Of a DNA stretch of 64,000 nt, positions 19,702 to 28,116 are shown piece by piece. Source of the stretch: Nonomuraea candida (GTDB lineage Bacteria; Actinomycetota; Actinomycetes; Streptosporangiales; Streptosporangiaceae); the NCBI RefSeq assembly GCF_000725485.1, contig NZ_JOAG01000011.1, forward strand, positions 62,001 to 126,000. The letters are read 5' to 3'. The notes beneath the pieces are model-generated. The model was not told the DNA's origin. It saw only the letters and a program-made list of their open reading frames with translations, and did no database searches. A program made the translations under genes and the position numbers. Numbering within the stretch: the first letter of the stretch is position 1; the number at the start of each line of letters is the position of its first letter.

Positions 19702-20844
19702 GTGTCAGGCACGCGCATCGCCTCCGCCCTGGCGGGAGTCCTCCTCGGGATGGCCCTCGGCTTCGTCGAGCTGGCCTTCCTCTGCGTGGCGGCGCCCGCC
19801 CGGCTGATCCCGCCGCTGCGCCCCGCCGTCGCGCGCGGGCTGGCCCGGCTGACCGCGCTGGAACGGGCCCGGCTGTCGCGCCGGCTCGGCCACGGCGCCG
19901 CCCCGCGCGAGGGCGGCTACGCCTTCCTCGCCGCCCGCGCCGTGTTCGGCGTCACCAGCGCGTACATCTGCGCCGCCACCGGGTTCCTGGCCGCCCTGCT
20001 GCTGGCCGGCGGCGCCTGGGACCTGCTGTGGAACGAGCCGGACCACGTGCCGCTCAACCTGCCCGGCGTCAGGCTCGTCACCCGCCCCGGCGCCGTCGGC
20101 CTGACCGCCGGCGCGCTCCTGGCGTTCGTGCTGGTCGTCCTGCTCGTGGCCGTCGCCGCCCTCGACCGCCGCCTGGCCGTGCACTTCCTCGGCCCCGGCA
20201 GCGAGGAGCTGATGCGCCGGCGCATCGCCGAGCTGACCGCGACCCGCTCCGGCATCGTGCGGGCCGTGGACGACGAGCGCCGCAGGATCGAGCGCGACCT
20301 GCACGACGGCGTGCAGCAGCGCGGCGTCGCCCTGGCCATGCTGCTCGGCCGCGCCAGGCACGACCCCGGGCAGGCGGCCGAGCTGGTCGGCCAGGCCTAC
20401 CTCGAGTCGCGCCGCCTCCTCGACGAGCTGCGCGACGTGGCCTGGCGCGTCTACCCGACCGCGCTCGACGAGCTGGGGCTGCGCGCCGCCCTGGACGGCG
20501 TCGCGGAACGCGCCGGCGTGCCCGTCACCGTGCACTACGGGCTGACGCGAAGGCCCGCCTCGGAGATCGAGACCGCCGTCTACTTCGTGGCCCGCGAGGC
20601 CATCACCAACGCCGTCAAGCACGCCCGCGCGCATGACATCCTGGTGGTGCTGAGCGAGGACGAGCGGACGGTGAGCGTGACCATCTCAGACGACGGCCAG
20701 GGCGGGGCCGACCCGGCCGGCGGCGGCCTGTCCGGGCTGGCCAGGCGGGTCCTGGCGCTCGACGGCACGTTCACCGTCGACAGCGCCCCCGGCGGCCCCA
20801 CCAGGATCGCCGCCACGCTGCCCAAGGCGCCGCCGTGCGAGTGA
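19702..20844 (+). CDS. NarL-family sensor histidine kinase (HisKA_3)
   Basis: 380 residues. Membrane segments lie at about 5-30, 75-105 and 130-155. The dimerization/phosphotransfer motif is RRRIERDLHDGVQQRGVALAM with His201. The ATPase part has the N-box EAITNAVKHA and a short G-box region DDGQGGADPAGGGLSGLARRVLALDG. The gene has its own leaderless promoter inside the cluster and overlaps the regulator GTG by 10 bp, so kinase and regulator are co-translated. It probably senses the exporter's substrate or envelope damage (inference). Confidence 0.88.
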   Translation: MSGTRIASALAGVLLGMALGFVELAFLCVAAPARLIPPLRPAVARGLARLTALERARLSRRLGHGAAPREGGYAFLAARAVFGVTSAYICAATGFLAALLLAGGAWDLLWNEPDHVPLNLPGVRLVTRPGAVGLTAGALLAFVLVVLLVAVAALDRRLAVHFLGPGSEELMRRRIAELTATRSGIVRAVDDERRRIERDLHDGVQQRGVALAMLLGRARHDPGQAAELVGQAYLESRRLLDELRDVAWRVYPTALDELGLRAALDGVAERAGVPVTVHYGLTRRPASEIETAVYFVAREAITNAVKHARAHDILVVLSEDERTVSVTISDDGQGGADPAGGGLSGLARRVLALDGTFTVDSAPGGPTRIAATLPKAPPCE

Positions 20845-21479
20845 TCCTGGCCGACGACTCCGTGCTGCTGCGCGAGGGCCTGACCCGGCTGCTCGCCGAC
20901 GCCGGCCACGACGTCGTCGCCGCCGTCGGCGACGCGCCCGCGCTGCTCGACGCCGTCGCGCTGCACCGCCCCGACGTGGCCGTGATCGACGTGCGCATGC
21001 CGCCCACGCACAAGGACGACGGGCTGCGGGCCGCGCTGGAGATCCGCGAGCGCCTGCCGGGCGTCGGCGTGCTCGTCCTGTCGCAGTACATCGAGCAGCA
21101 CTACGCCGCCAGGCTGCTGACCGGGCCCACCGAAGGGCTCGGCTACCTGCTCAAGGACCGGGTCTCCGAGGTGACCGAGTTCCTCGACTCGCTGGAGCGG
21201 GTGCGCGCGGGCGGCACCGTCTTCGACCCCGAGGTGGTGCGCCGGCTCCTGGCCCGCACCACCCGCGCCGACCCGCTGAGCAGGCTCAGCCCGCGCGAGG
21301 GCGAGGTGCTGCGCCACCTCGCCCAGGGCTTCGTCAACGCCGCCATCGCCGAGCGCCTGCACGTCTCGCTCAGCACGGTCGAGAAGCACGTCAACGCCAT
21401 CATGGACAAGCTCGACCTGCCCCGCGACCCCGGCTACAGCCGGCGCGTGCTGGCGATCCTGCGCTACCTGGAGAGCTGA
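20835..21479 (+). CDS. NarL/LuxR-family response regulator
   Basis: 214 residues. Receiver domain 1-120 with acidic residues ADD (6-8), phospho-acceptor Asp52 in VAVIDVRMPP, and Lys in YLLKDR. The C-terminal LuxR HTH (about 148-205) reads LSPREGEVLRHLAQGFVNAAIAERLHVSLSTVEKHVNAIMDKL. It is the partner of the upstream kinase and probably controls the exporter genes at 17896-19589. The GTG start overlaps the kinase stop. Confidence 0.92.
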   Translation: MRVILADDSVLLREGLTRLLADAGHDVVAAVGDAPALLDAVALHRPDVAVIDVRMPPTHKDDGLRAALEIRERLPGVGVLVLSQYIEQHYAARLLTGPTEGLGYLLKDRVSEVTEFLDSLERVRAGGTVFDPEVVRRLLARTTRADPLSRLSPREGEVLRHLAQGFVNAAIAERLHVSLSTVEKHVNAIMDKLDLPRDPGYSRRVLAILRYLES

Positions 21480-21511
21480 GGCTCCTGGGGTTGGGCGGGT
21501 CCTGGGGAGCC
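21480..21511. terminator. weak hairpin between convergent genes
   Basis: GGCTCC and GGAGCC arms around a 20-nt G/T-rich loop, between the regulator stop and the convergent sulfotransferase stop. Confidence 0.25.
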
Positions 21512-21518
21512 GGGCGGC

Positions 21519-22223
21519 CTACGCCTGCGTCAGGAACGACGGGTTGGAGGTGTCGCCGCGCAGCATCCGCGCCATGAAGTCCTGCAGCGACTTGGCGTCG
21601 TTCAGATGCGGGAACGGCTCCCGGGGCACGTCCACCTCCAGGAAGCGGCAGAGCGGCTCCCACCCCTCGCGCACGTCGAACACCAGCAGCCGCTCCGGCG
21701 GCAGGCTCGCCCGCACCGTGGCCGTGTGGCGCTCGAACGCCGCCACCGCGCTCGCCTCGTCGACCGGGCCGTCGGCCATCGTCCGGCCCGGCCCGAACAG
21801 CGCGGCGGCCATCCGGTCGAGCAGCGGCGTCAGCCGCCCCACCTCGGCCAGGAAGGTCCCGGCCGGCGGCGGCGGCCCCTCGGGCGAGAGAGCTCGCGGC
21901 CCGGTCTCGATCAGCGTCATCATGCTGCGGTACCAGGCGTGCGGCTCGCGCACGGTGAGCACGACCTTCGCCTCCGGGTACGCCAGCGCCTGCTCCCGCC
22001 AGAAGTGGGAGGCCGGCCAGTCCACGCTCGACCGGAACCCCTCGAGCACGTGATCCCAGTCCACCGGCCCGTCCCCGGCCAGGGGCAGCCAGCGGTCGAT
22101 GCGGGCCGGGCCGCTCATGACGTCGTACATGTGGTGGCAGGGGCCGAATCCCAGCCGCTCCAGCGCGGCCTTCATGGAACTGGTCCCGGTGCGCGGGAAA
22201 CCCGCGCCTATGACGGTCAGCAC
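21519..22223 (-). CDS. sulfotransferase family protein
   Basis: 234 residues. The PAPS-binding P-loop-like motif GAGFPRTGTSSMKAALERLG lies at 7-26. Later motifs include KVVLTVREPHAWYRSMMTLI (the 3'-phosphosulfate-binding R..S strand) and a C-terminal EPFPHLNDAKSLQDF. This is the Sulfotransfer_4 type, mostly uncharacterized in bacteria; sulfonation of a small molecule is possible but not shown. The GTG at 22223 is preferred for the GGGAGGTGCGAT sequence directly upstream. It is divergent from the aldo/keto reductase gene. Confidence 0.8.
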   Translation of the reverse strand: MLTVIGAGFPRTGTSSMKAALERLGFGPCHHMYDVMSGPARIDRWLPLAGDGPVDWDHVLEGFRSSVDWPASHFWREQALAYPEAKVVLTVREPHAWYRSMMTLIETGPRALSPEGPPPPAGTFLAEVGRLTPLLDRMAAALFGPGRTMADGPVDEASAVAAFERHTATVRASLPPERLLVFDVREGWEPLCRFLEVDVPREPFPHLNDAKSLQDFMARMLRGDTSNPSFLTQA

Positions 22224-22351
22224 ATCGCACCTCCCACAGTTGTCTACCTCATTGATCGGAAAGGTCGAGGACACTGTGACGGCACGCGACGGATTGGCTG
22301 ATGTGGCCTCGGGGTAAGGAGCACAGTCGGCTCCACCGAGGAAAGGACCCC

Positions 22352-23176
22352 ATGATGACCGTCATGCTCGCCGACGGCCGCCCGATGCCGCGCCTGGGCC
22401 TGGGCACCTGGCCCATGAACGACGAGGAGGCCCGTCAGGCCGTCACCTACGCCGTCTCGCTCGGCTACCGGCTGATCGACACCGCCGCCTCCTACGGCAA
22501 CGAGGCCGGCGTCGGCGCCGCCGTGGCGGAGGCGTCCGTGGCGCGCGAGGAGCTGTTCGTCACCACGAAGCTGCGCGGCTCCCACCACGGTTACGATGCC
22601 GCCATGCGCGGCTTCGAGGAGAGCCGGGCCAGGCTCGGCCTCGACTACGTGGACCTGTTCCTCATCCACTGGCCGCTGCCCGGCCGGGGGCTCTACGTCG
22701 ACACCTGGCGCGCGTTCACGCACCTGCGCGAGCAGGGCCTGGTCCGCTCGATCGGCGTGTCCAACTTCACGCCCGGGCAGATCGAGCGCCTGGTCGCCGA
22801 GATCGGCGTCTGGCCGGCCGTCAACCAGGTCGAGCTGCACCCCGGCTTCCCGCAGCGCGAGCTGCGCGCCTGGCACGCCGAGCACGACATCGTGACCGAG
22901 TCGTGGAGCCCGCTCGGCGCCGGCTCCAAGCTGCTCGACGACCCCGTGGTGGCCGACCTGGCCGCCGCGCACGGCCGTACCCCCGCGCAGGTCGTGCTCC
23001 GCTGGCACCTGCAGCTCGGCGCGGTGCCGATCCCCAAGTCGGCCGACCCCGAGCGCATCCGGCAGAACTTCGAGGTCTTCGACTTCAGCCTGTCGCCCGA
23101 CGAGATGGCCCGGCTCGACGACCTCGACACCGGCGGCCGCCTCGGCGGCGACCCCGACACGCACGTCGAACTCTGA
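22352..23176 (+). CDS. aldo/keto reductase
   Basis: 274 residues, family length. The catalytic tetrad is complete: Asp43 and Tyr48 in LIDTAASYGNE, Lys73 in VTTKLRG, His106 in LFLIHWPLPG. The NADPH site IPKSADPERIRQN is present near the C-terminus. It reduces aldehydes or ketones with NADPH; the substrate is unknown. ATG at 22352 with GAGGAAAGG upstream; an ATG one codon later is equivalent. The acyl-CoA-dehydrogenase-like gene follows after 12 bp, so the two form an operon. Confidence 0.92.
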   Translation: MMTVMLADGRPMPRLGLGTWPMNDEEARQAVTYAVSLGYRLIDTAASYGNEAGVGAAVAEASVAREELFVTTKLRGSHHGYDAAMRGFEESRARLGLDYVDLFLIHWPLPGRGLYVDTWRAFTHLREQGLVRSIGVSNFTPGQIERLVAEIGVWPAVNQVELHPGFPQRELRAWHAEHDIVTESWSPLGAGSKLLDDPVVADLAAAHGRTPAQVVLRWHLQLGAVPIPKSADPERIRQNFEVFDFSLSPDEMARLDDLDTGGRLGGDPDTHVEL

Positions 23177-23188
23177 CCGGAGGCGACC

Positions 23189-24340
23189 ATGGCGCACGAC
23201 CAGGAGAGCGGCCCCCGAGACGGCGCCGACCCCTTCGAGGACATGCTCGCCGAGCTGGCCGGGCGCCGCGAGGAGTTCCACGAGCTGCGCTACGTCCCCA
23301 GAGACTTCGTCGACCGGCTCAAGACGCTCGGCCTCTACCGGGCCGCCACGCCCGAACGGTTCGGCGGGCAGACCATGCCGCCCGCCGAGTTCCTCAGGAA
23401 GATCGAGCGGATCTCGGCCGTCGACGGCTCCACCGGCTGGGTCGCCAGTTTCGGCTCCCAGCTCGTCTACCTGGGCCCGCTGCCGCTGGAGACCCAGGCC
23501 AAGCTGTACGCTGACGGCCCCGACGTCGTCTTCGCCGGCGGGCTGTTCCCGGTCCAGCCGGCCACCCCGACCGCGCGCGGCTTCCTGCTCAACGGCCGGT
23601 GGAAGTTCGCCAGCGGCTGCATGGCGGCCGACGTCGTCTGCGTCGGCATCCCCGGCGACGACGCCACCGCCGGCAAGCCGCGCGGCGTGGTCCTCACCCC
23701 CGACCGCCTGGAGATCGTCCGCGAGTGGGACGTCGTCGGCATGCGGGCCACCGGCTCCTTCGACCTGGTCGCCAAAGACGTCGAGGTCGACAGGGAGTGG
23801 TCCTTCATCAGGGGCGGCCCGCCGGTGATCGACGAGCCGCTCTACCGCTATCCCGCGATCGCGTACGCCGCCCAGTCGCTCTCCGTCGTCTCCGCCGGCG
23901 TGGCCAGGGCCGCGCTCGACTTCGCCGAGCGGACCGGAAGCGGCCGGGCGAGCATCACCGGCGCGCCGCGGCTCGCCGAGCGCGCCTACTACCGGGCCGG
24001 CGTCGCCGAGGCGGAGGCCGCGCTGCGCTCCGCCCGCGCCTACTTCTACGAGGCCGCCGAGGAGGCGTGGGACTCACTCGCCGCCGGCGGCGAGGTCGGC
24101 GACGAGCAGAACGCGCACCTGCGGCTCTCCGCCGCCCACCTCGCCAGGACGGCGGCGGAGGTGGTGGCCAAGGTCGTCTCCCTGTCCGGCACCGCCGCCA
24201 TCCACCGCACCCACCCGCTGCAGGCCCTGCTCGGGGACGCGCTGGTGCCCCAGGAACACGCCTTCCTCAGCCCCGCCATGTACGACGCCGCCGGCGCCGT
24301 CCTCATGGGCCACCCGCCCACCGTCCCGGCCTTCCGCTGA
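23189..24340 (+). CDS. acyl-CoA dehydrogenase-like flavin oxidoreductase (HsaA/HpaB-like group)
   Basis: 383 residues with the three-part acyl-CoA dehydrogenase fold: N-terminal helices (PRDFVDRLKTLGLYRAATPERFGG), a middle beta domain (WKFASGCMAADVVCVG, WDVVGMRATGSFDLVAKDVEV) and a C-terminal helical domain. The GxW(K/R)FASGC motif and C-terminal layout are those of flavin-dependent monooxygenases such as HsaA, not of true acyl-CoA dehydrogenases; no obvious catalytic Glu is seen. It probably uses reduced flavin for hydroxylation (inference). ATG with CGGAGGCG, 12 bp after the aldo/keto reductase stop. Confidence 0.82.
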   Translation: MAHDQESGPRDGADPFEDMLAELAGRREEFHELRYVPRDFVDRLKTLGLYRAATPERFGGQTMPPAEFLRKIERISAVDGSTGWVASFGSQLVYLGPLPLETQAKLYADGPDVVFAGGLFPVQPATPTARGFLLNGRWKFASGCMAADVVCVGIPGDDATAGKPRGVVLTPDRLEIVREWDVVGMRATGSFDLVAKDVEVDREWSFIRGGPPVIDEPLYRYPAIAYAAQSLSVVSAGVARAALDFAERTGSGRASITGAPRLAERAYYRAGVAEAEAALRSARAYFYEAAEEAWDSLAAGGEVGDEQNAHLRLSAAHLARTAAEVVAKVVSLSGTAAIHRTHPLQALLGDALVPQEHAFLSPAMYDAAGAVLMGHPPTVPAFR

Positions 24341-24481
24341 CCCGGCCGGGCGCGGCAGGGGTGAGCGGCGAGAAGGCCACGATCGGCGCGACGCTCGGCT
24401 GGCTGACCGACTCCCTGGAGCGCTCCGTCACGTGACCCGGAGCACGCCGTCAGGCGGGGCGGCGGCGGGGAGTGGAGTGGG

Positions 24482-25795
24482 TCAGGCGGTGCGGGGGCGG
24501 GTGAGGAGGACGGCGAGGGCGGCCGTCAGGAGCCAGGCCGAGGTCAGGACGATCAGCCAGGTCCAGCCCACGCGGTCGTACACGACGGCGCCCGCCGTGC
24601 CGCCCACGCCGCTGCCCAGGTAGTAGCAGAGCGTGTACAGCCCGGCGGCGCGGCCCCGGGCGGCCGGGGGCGCGTCGGCGGTGACCCAGGCGTTGGCGAT
24701 GGCGTGCGCGGCGAAGAACCCGGCGGTCAGGACGGCGAAGCCGGCCGCTATGACGGGCAGGGACGACGCGGCGGTCAGCGTGGTCCCCGCCACCGTCACG
24801 ACCAGCGCCGCGACCAGCGCCGGCGTCCTGCCCAGGCGGCCGGCCAGCCTGCCCGCGGCGGCCGAGGAGACCGTGCCCATGGCGTAGGACAGGAAGACCA
24901 GGGAGGCGGCGGCCGGGGCGAGCGAGAGGGGCGGCGCGGCCAGCCGGAACCCGGCGGCGTTGTACAGCGCCACGAACGCCCCCATCGCCAGCGCCCCCAC
25001 CGCCATCGGCGTCGCCAGCCTCCACCCCAGCCGCACGCGCCCGGCAGGCACGCCGTCCCGCGCTCCGGCGCGCGCCGCATCGTCCCGTGGCTCGGCCCTC
25101 GTGCCGACGCCGGCACCGGCGCCCTCCCGCGCGCAGGTTTCCGCGCCGGCCTGAGGCTCGGCGCCGCCGGCGGTGGTGCCGCCGGCGGTGGTGCCGGTGG
25201 CGGGGGGCTTGCCGGCGGGGAGGGTGGCCGCGGTGAAGATCGCGCAGATCAGGGCCACGGCGGCCACCGCGAGCAGGGCTCCGTGCCAGCCCAGCGGGCC
25301 GGCCGCGAAGCCGGCGCCGAGCCGTCCCAGCATGCCCCCGACCGAGTTGCCCGCGATCATCGCCCCCACCGCCCCGGCCGGCCGCGCGATGCCGACCTGG
25401 TCGGCCAGGTACGCCGCCGCCACCCCCGCGAACCCGGCGATCGCCACCCCCTGCACCCCGCGCAGCACGAGCAGCACCGGAAAGGACGGCGCCAGCGGCA
25501 GCAGCAGCCCGATCACCGCCGCGGCGAGCACCGACCAGAGGATCACCCGCCGCCGCCCCACCACCCCGGCCAGCCACGCCAGCGGCAGCACCGCCACGGC
25601 CAGCGCGGCGGTCGCCACCGAGACGGCCAGCGACGCGCTGCCCGGGTCCAGCCGGTAGGCCGCCGCGAGCTGGGGCAGCACCGGCTGCGGCGCGTACAGC
25701 AGGGCGAACGACGACAGCCCCGCCGCCGCCACGGCGGCGCTGACGCGCCGGGTGCCGACGGAGGCGGGAGCGGAAGAAGCCTCAAGAACCACCAC
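24482..25795 (-). CDS. MFS transporter (YnfM-like 12-TM group)
   Basis: 437 residues. Motifs include FALLYAPQPVLPQLAAAYRL in TM1, LAGVVGRRRVILWS in loop 2-3 and GRLAGRLGRTPAL in loop 8-9. The central cytoplasmic loop carries a low-complexity Ala/Gly/Thr/Arg insert of about 55 residues (TGTTAGGTTAGGAEPQAG and on). The GTG at 25795 is chosen because TAGCGT lies 7 nt upstream, giving a leaderless start. It is divergent from a LysR gene that probably regulates it; the substrate is unknown. Confidence 0.85.
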   Translation of the reverse strand: MVVLEASSAPASVGTRRVSAAVAAAGLSSFALLYAPQPVLPQLAAAYRLDPGSASLAVSVATAALAVAVLPLAWLAGVVGRRRVILWSVLAAAVIGLLLPLAPSFPVLLVLRGVQGVAIAGFAGVAAAYLADQVGIARPAGAVGAMIAGNSVGGMLGRLGAGFAAGPLGWHGALLAVAAVALICAIFTAATLPAGKPPATGTTAGGTTAGGAEPQAGAETCAREGAGAGVGTRAEPRDDAARAGARDGVPAGRVRLGWRLATPMAVGALAMGAFVALYNAAGFRLAAPPLSLAPAAASLVFLSYAMGTVSSAAAGRLAGRLGRTPALVAALVVTVAGTTLTAASSLPVIAAGFAVLTAGFFAAHAIANAWVTADAPPAARGRAAGLYTLCYYLGSGVGGTAGAVVYDRVGWTWLIVLTSAWLLTAALAVLLTRPRTA

Positions 25796-25802
25796 CCGCC
25801 AA

Positions 25803-25851
25803 ACGCTAAGCAAGGCTAATAAATACGTCTAATACTGTGATGAGCGATAAT
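25803..25851. promoter_or_regulatory. divergent leaderless promoters of the MFS and LysR genes
   Basis: A minus-strand TAGCGT (25803-25808) serves the MFS GTG at 25795, and a plus-strand GATAAT (25846-25851) serves the LysR GTG at 25859. The 63-bp spacer is AT-rich for this genome and should hold the LysR operator. Confidence 0.5.
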
Positions 25852-25858
25852 TCATACC

Positions 25859-26821
25859 GTGATGGATGATTCCGACGACCGCCTGGCCGCCCGCCTGGCC
25901 CCGGCCCTCGCGCTCCTGGCCGCCGTGGGCGAGACCGGCCACGTGACCCGGGCGGCCGAGCTCCTCGGCATCCCGCAGCCGACGGCCAGCCGCCGCCTGG
26001 CCGCCCTGGCCGAGCTGGTCGGCGCGCCGCTGGTGCTCCCGTCCGGCCGGGGCATCCGCCTGACCAGGGCGGGCCGCACGCTGGCCGCCTCCGCCACCCG
26101 CGCCCTGGCCACCGTGACCGCCGCCGCCCGCGAGGTGCGCGAGGAGATCGACCCCGGCAGCGGCCGCATCGTGCTCGGCTTCCTGCACCTGCTCGGCCGC
26201 ACCCTGGTGCCGTCGCTCATCGGCGGCTTCCGCGCGCGCAGCCCGGGCGTGCGCTTCAGCCTGGTCCAGGGCTCGCGGCAGGACATGCTGGACGCGCTCC
26301 GCGAGGGCGAGATCGACCTGGTGTTCGTCGCCCCCATGCCGCTGGACGACCCCGGCCTGGTCAGCCGCCCGCTCGCCGACCAGGAGCTGGTGCTCGTCGC
26401 GCCGCGCACCCACCCCCTGGCCGCCAGGCGGCGGGCGCGCGTCGCGGACCTGGAGGGGGAGGACCTGGTGATGATGGAGCACGGGTACGGGCTGCGCCAG
26501 ATCACCGACGACCTCTGCGCGGCGGCCGGCTTCGAGCCGCGGGTCGCCTTCGAGGGGCAGGAGTCGGAGACCGTCCGCGGGCTGGTGGCGGCCGGGCTCG
26601 GGGTGGCCCTCCTGCCCCGCTCCGACCACCCGCCGGCCGTCCTGAACGGCGGGGACGTGGTGGAGGTCCCGCTCTCGCCCCCGCTGTTCAGGACGATCGG
26701 CGTGAGCTGGCCCGCCGGCGACCGCCTGACCCCGGCGGCCCGCTCGTTCCGCGACCACGTCTGCTCCGGCGTCACCGACCTCGGCCCCGCCTTCCGCCCG
26801 CCCCACCGCCCTCCCGCGTAG
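25859..26821 (+). CDS. LysR-family transcriptional regulator
   Basis: 320 residues. N-terminal winged HTH (about 15-75) with GHVTRAAELLGIPQPTASRRLAALAELVG. The effector domain follows (about 95-300): GRIVLGFLHLLGRTLVPSLIGGF, GEIDLVFVAPM and GLGVALLPRS. It probably controls the divergent MFS gene and itself. The GTG at 25859 and the ATG at 25862 are both possible; GATAAT ends 7 nt before the GTG. Confidence 0.9.
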   Translation: MMDDSDDRLAARLAPALALLAAVGETGHVTRAAELLGIPQPTASRRLAALAELVGAPLVLPSGRGIRLTRAGRTLAASATRALATVTAAAREVREEIDPGSGRIVLGFLHLLGRTLVPSLIGGFRARSPGVRFSLVQGSRQDMLDALREGEIDLVFVAPMPLDDPGLVSRPLADQELVLVAPRTHPLAARRRARVADLEGEDLVMMEHGYGLRQITDDLCAAAGFEPRVAFEGQESETVRGLVAAGLGVALLPRSDHPPAVLNGGDVVEVPLSPPLFRTIGVSWPAGDRLTPAARSFRDHVCSGVTDLGPAFRPPHRPPA

Positions 26822-26837
26822 CACCGGGAGCCGCGAC

Positions 26838-26852
26838 GCCGCCGGTGGCGGC
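26838..26852. terminator. short hairpin after the LysR gene
   Basis: GCCGCC-GGT-GGCGGC, a 6-bp GC stem 16 bp after the LysR stop, without a U tract. Confidence 0.3.
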
Positions 26853-26914
26853 GCAGCCTGCGAAACCGCGCCCGGCCGCCCCCTGAATGCCCGCGGGCCG
26901 GCCGGGTGCTGGGC

Positions 26915-26920
26915 CAGACT
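26915..26920 (+). promoter_or_regulatory. -10-like hexamer, leaderless small gene
   Basis: CAGACT, 7 nt before the ATG at 26928. Confidence 0.35.
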
Positions 26921-26927
26921 GAGGCGC

Positions 26928-27269
26928 ATGAATCATGACGGGGACGCGGGGGTGCCGGGTTCGCTGGCGCGGGTCCTGGCCGACGTGGCGGCCGAGCGGG
27001 TGGCCCAGGACGTACGGTTCGGGATGCAGCTGCTGCCGGACGGCACCGGCGGCGAGGACGCGACGGCCGACTCCGACCTGGCCAGGCAGGAGACCGACGA
27101 GGCCGCCAGGAGCGGGAAGCTGACCTGGCGGCACATCCTGGCCGAGGAGGTGATGGAGGCGTTCGCGGAGTCCGACCCGGGACGGCTGCGCAAGGAGCTC
27201 ATCCAGGTGGCGGCCGTGGCGGTCAAGTGGACCCAGGCGCTCGACCGCCGCACCACCACCACCACCTGA
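26928..27269 (+). CDS. small conserved protein, possibly MazG-like
   Basis: 113 residues, all helical by composition. Features: VAAERVAQDVRFGMQLLPDGTGG, then KLTWRHILAEEVMEAFAESDPGRLRKELIQVAAVAVKWTQAL. The EEVxEA...ExxxQVAAxAVKW pattern resembles the helical ExxE...ExxD metal site of MazG/dUTPase-like NTP pyrophosphatases, but the final Asp is not evident. It ends in a run of Thr codons (DRRTTTTT). I recall similar short proteins in many actinomycetes; the function is unproven. Confidence 0.65.
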   Translation: MNHDGDAGVPGSLARVLADVAAERVAQDVRFGMQLLPDGTGGEDATADSDLARQETDEAARSGKLTWRHILAEEVMEAFAESDPGRLRKELIQVAAVAVKWTQALDRRTTTTT

Positions 27270-27284
27270 AGCGCGCGACAGCGG

Positions 27285-27929
27285 TCAGGCGGGCTTCGCG
27301 CCGTAGATCGTGATGGCGAAGGGGCGGGGCGGCGTCTGGTAGACCTGCTCGGTCAGCCGGGCCAGTGACCCGTGCGCGTCGAGATAGCCGTGCAGCCGGG
27401 TCGCCTCGGGCCAGGGGTGCACCGCCACGAGCACCCCGTCGGGCGCGAGCAGCCCGCTGAGCTGCGCGGAGGCCCGCTGGAGGCGCTCGTGGCGGCCCAG
27501 GTAGTAGAGCGTCTCGGAACAGAAGACCAGGTCGAAGCGGTGCTCGGCCCGGTGGGTGAGGATGTCGGCCTGGATGAAGCGCACCCGGCCGCCGTCATCC
27601 GGCACGCGGGCGCGCGCCCGCTCCAGCGCCCGCTCCGACACGTCCACCCCGGTGATCTCCGCCTCGGGGTACGCCGCCGCGAGCGCCTGGGTGAACACGC
27701 CCTCCGCGCAGCCCACCTCGATGATGCGCCGGTACGGCCGGGGCGGCAGCTGCTCCAGCGTCGAGCGGTATTTGTGCTGCTCGTAGCCGTCGGTGGACAG
27801 CTTCCACGGGTCAGGGCTGCGGTGCCACCAGTCGAAGTAGCGGCGCAGGACGAGCCCTTGTCCCTTGGGTGGGAGCAGTGAAAGCGTGCGGAACAATGTA
27901 CGGTGTGCCAGCTCGGGCAGACTGGGCAA
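27285..27929 (-). CDS. class I SAM-dependent methyltransferase (NodS-like)
   Basis: 214 residues. SAM-binding motif I is IIEVGCAEGVFTQALAAAYP, followed by ITGVDVSERALERAR, RFIQADILT, FDLVFCSETLYYLG and LLAPDGVLVAVHPW. The N-terminus (FDWWHRSPDPWKLSTDGYEQHKY) is the DPW.....YE..K signature of NodS/GT-linked methyltransferases. The acceptor substrate is unknown. The start is a TTG at 27929 with GAGAGG upstream; no ATG/GTG is available in frame before the conserved part. Confidence 0.82.
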   Translation of the reverse strand: MPSLPELAHRTLFRTLSLLPPKGQGLVLRRYFDWWHRSPDPWKLSTDGYEQHKYRSTLEQLPPRPYRRIIEVGCAEGVFTQALAAAYPEAEITGVDVSERALERARARVPDDGGRVRFIQADILTHRAEHRFDLVFCSETLYYLGRHERLQRASAQLSGLLAPDGVLVAVHPWPEATRLHGYLDAHGSLARLTEQVYQTPPRPFAITIYGAKPA

Positions 27930-28116
27930 TGGCGGCCTCTCTCGGGTCTGAGACGGCGGTGCCGTCCGGGACGTGAGGTGAAGTCGTCGTCGGAAGGGGA
28001 TGCCCGTTAGACGAGCGGGCGATACCTGATCGTGCCCGAGCCGCGCCGCTATTTCGCGCCGCGCGCTTTTTACGCCACGCGCCTTACCACCACCAGGCCT
28101 GAGCCGGCCCGCGCCC

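Noticed and set aside
24361..24435. 24-codon GTG reading frame (MSGEKATIGATLGWLTDSLE) after the flavoprotein gene
   Set aside because: No clear ribosome site or -10, and no recognisable family. It could be a remnant of a lost gene, but length alone does not support it.
28000..28080. Terminator after the acyl-CoA ligase gene (GC-rich stretch plus T run)
   Set aside because: The T run is there, but I could not pair convincing stem arms next to it.
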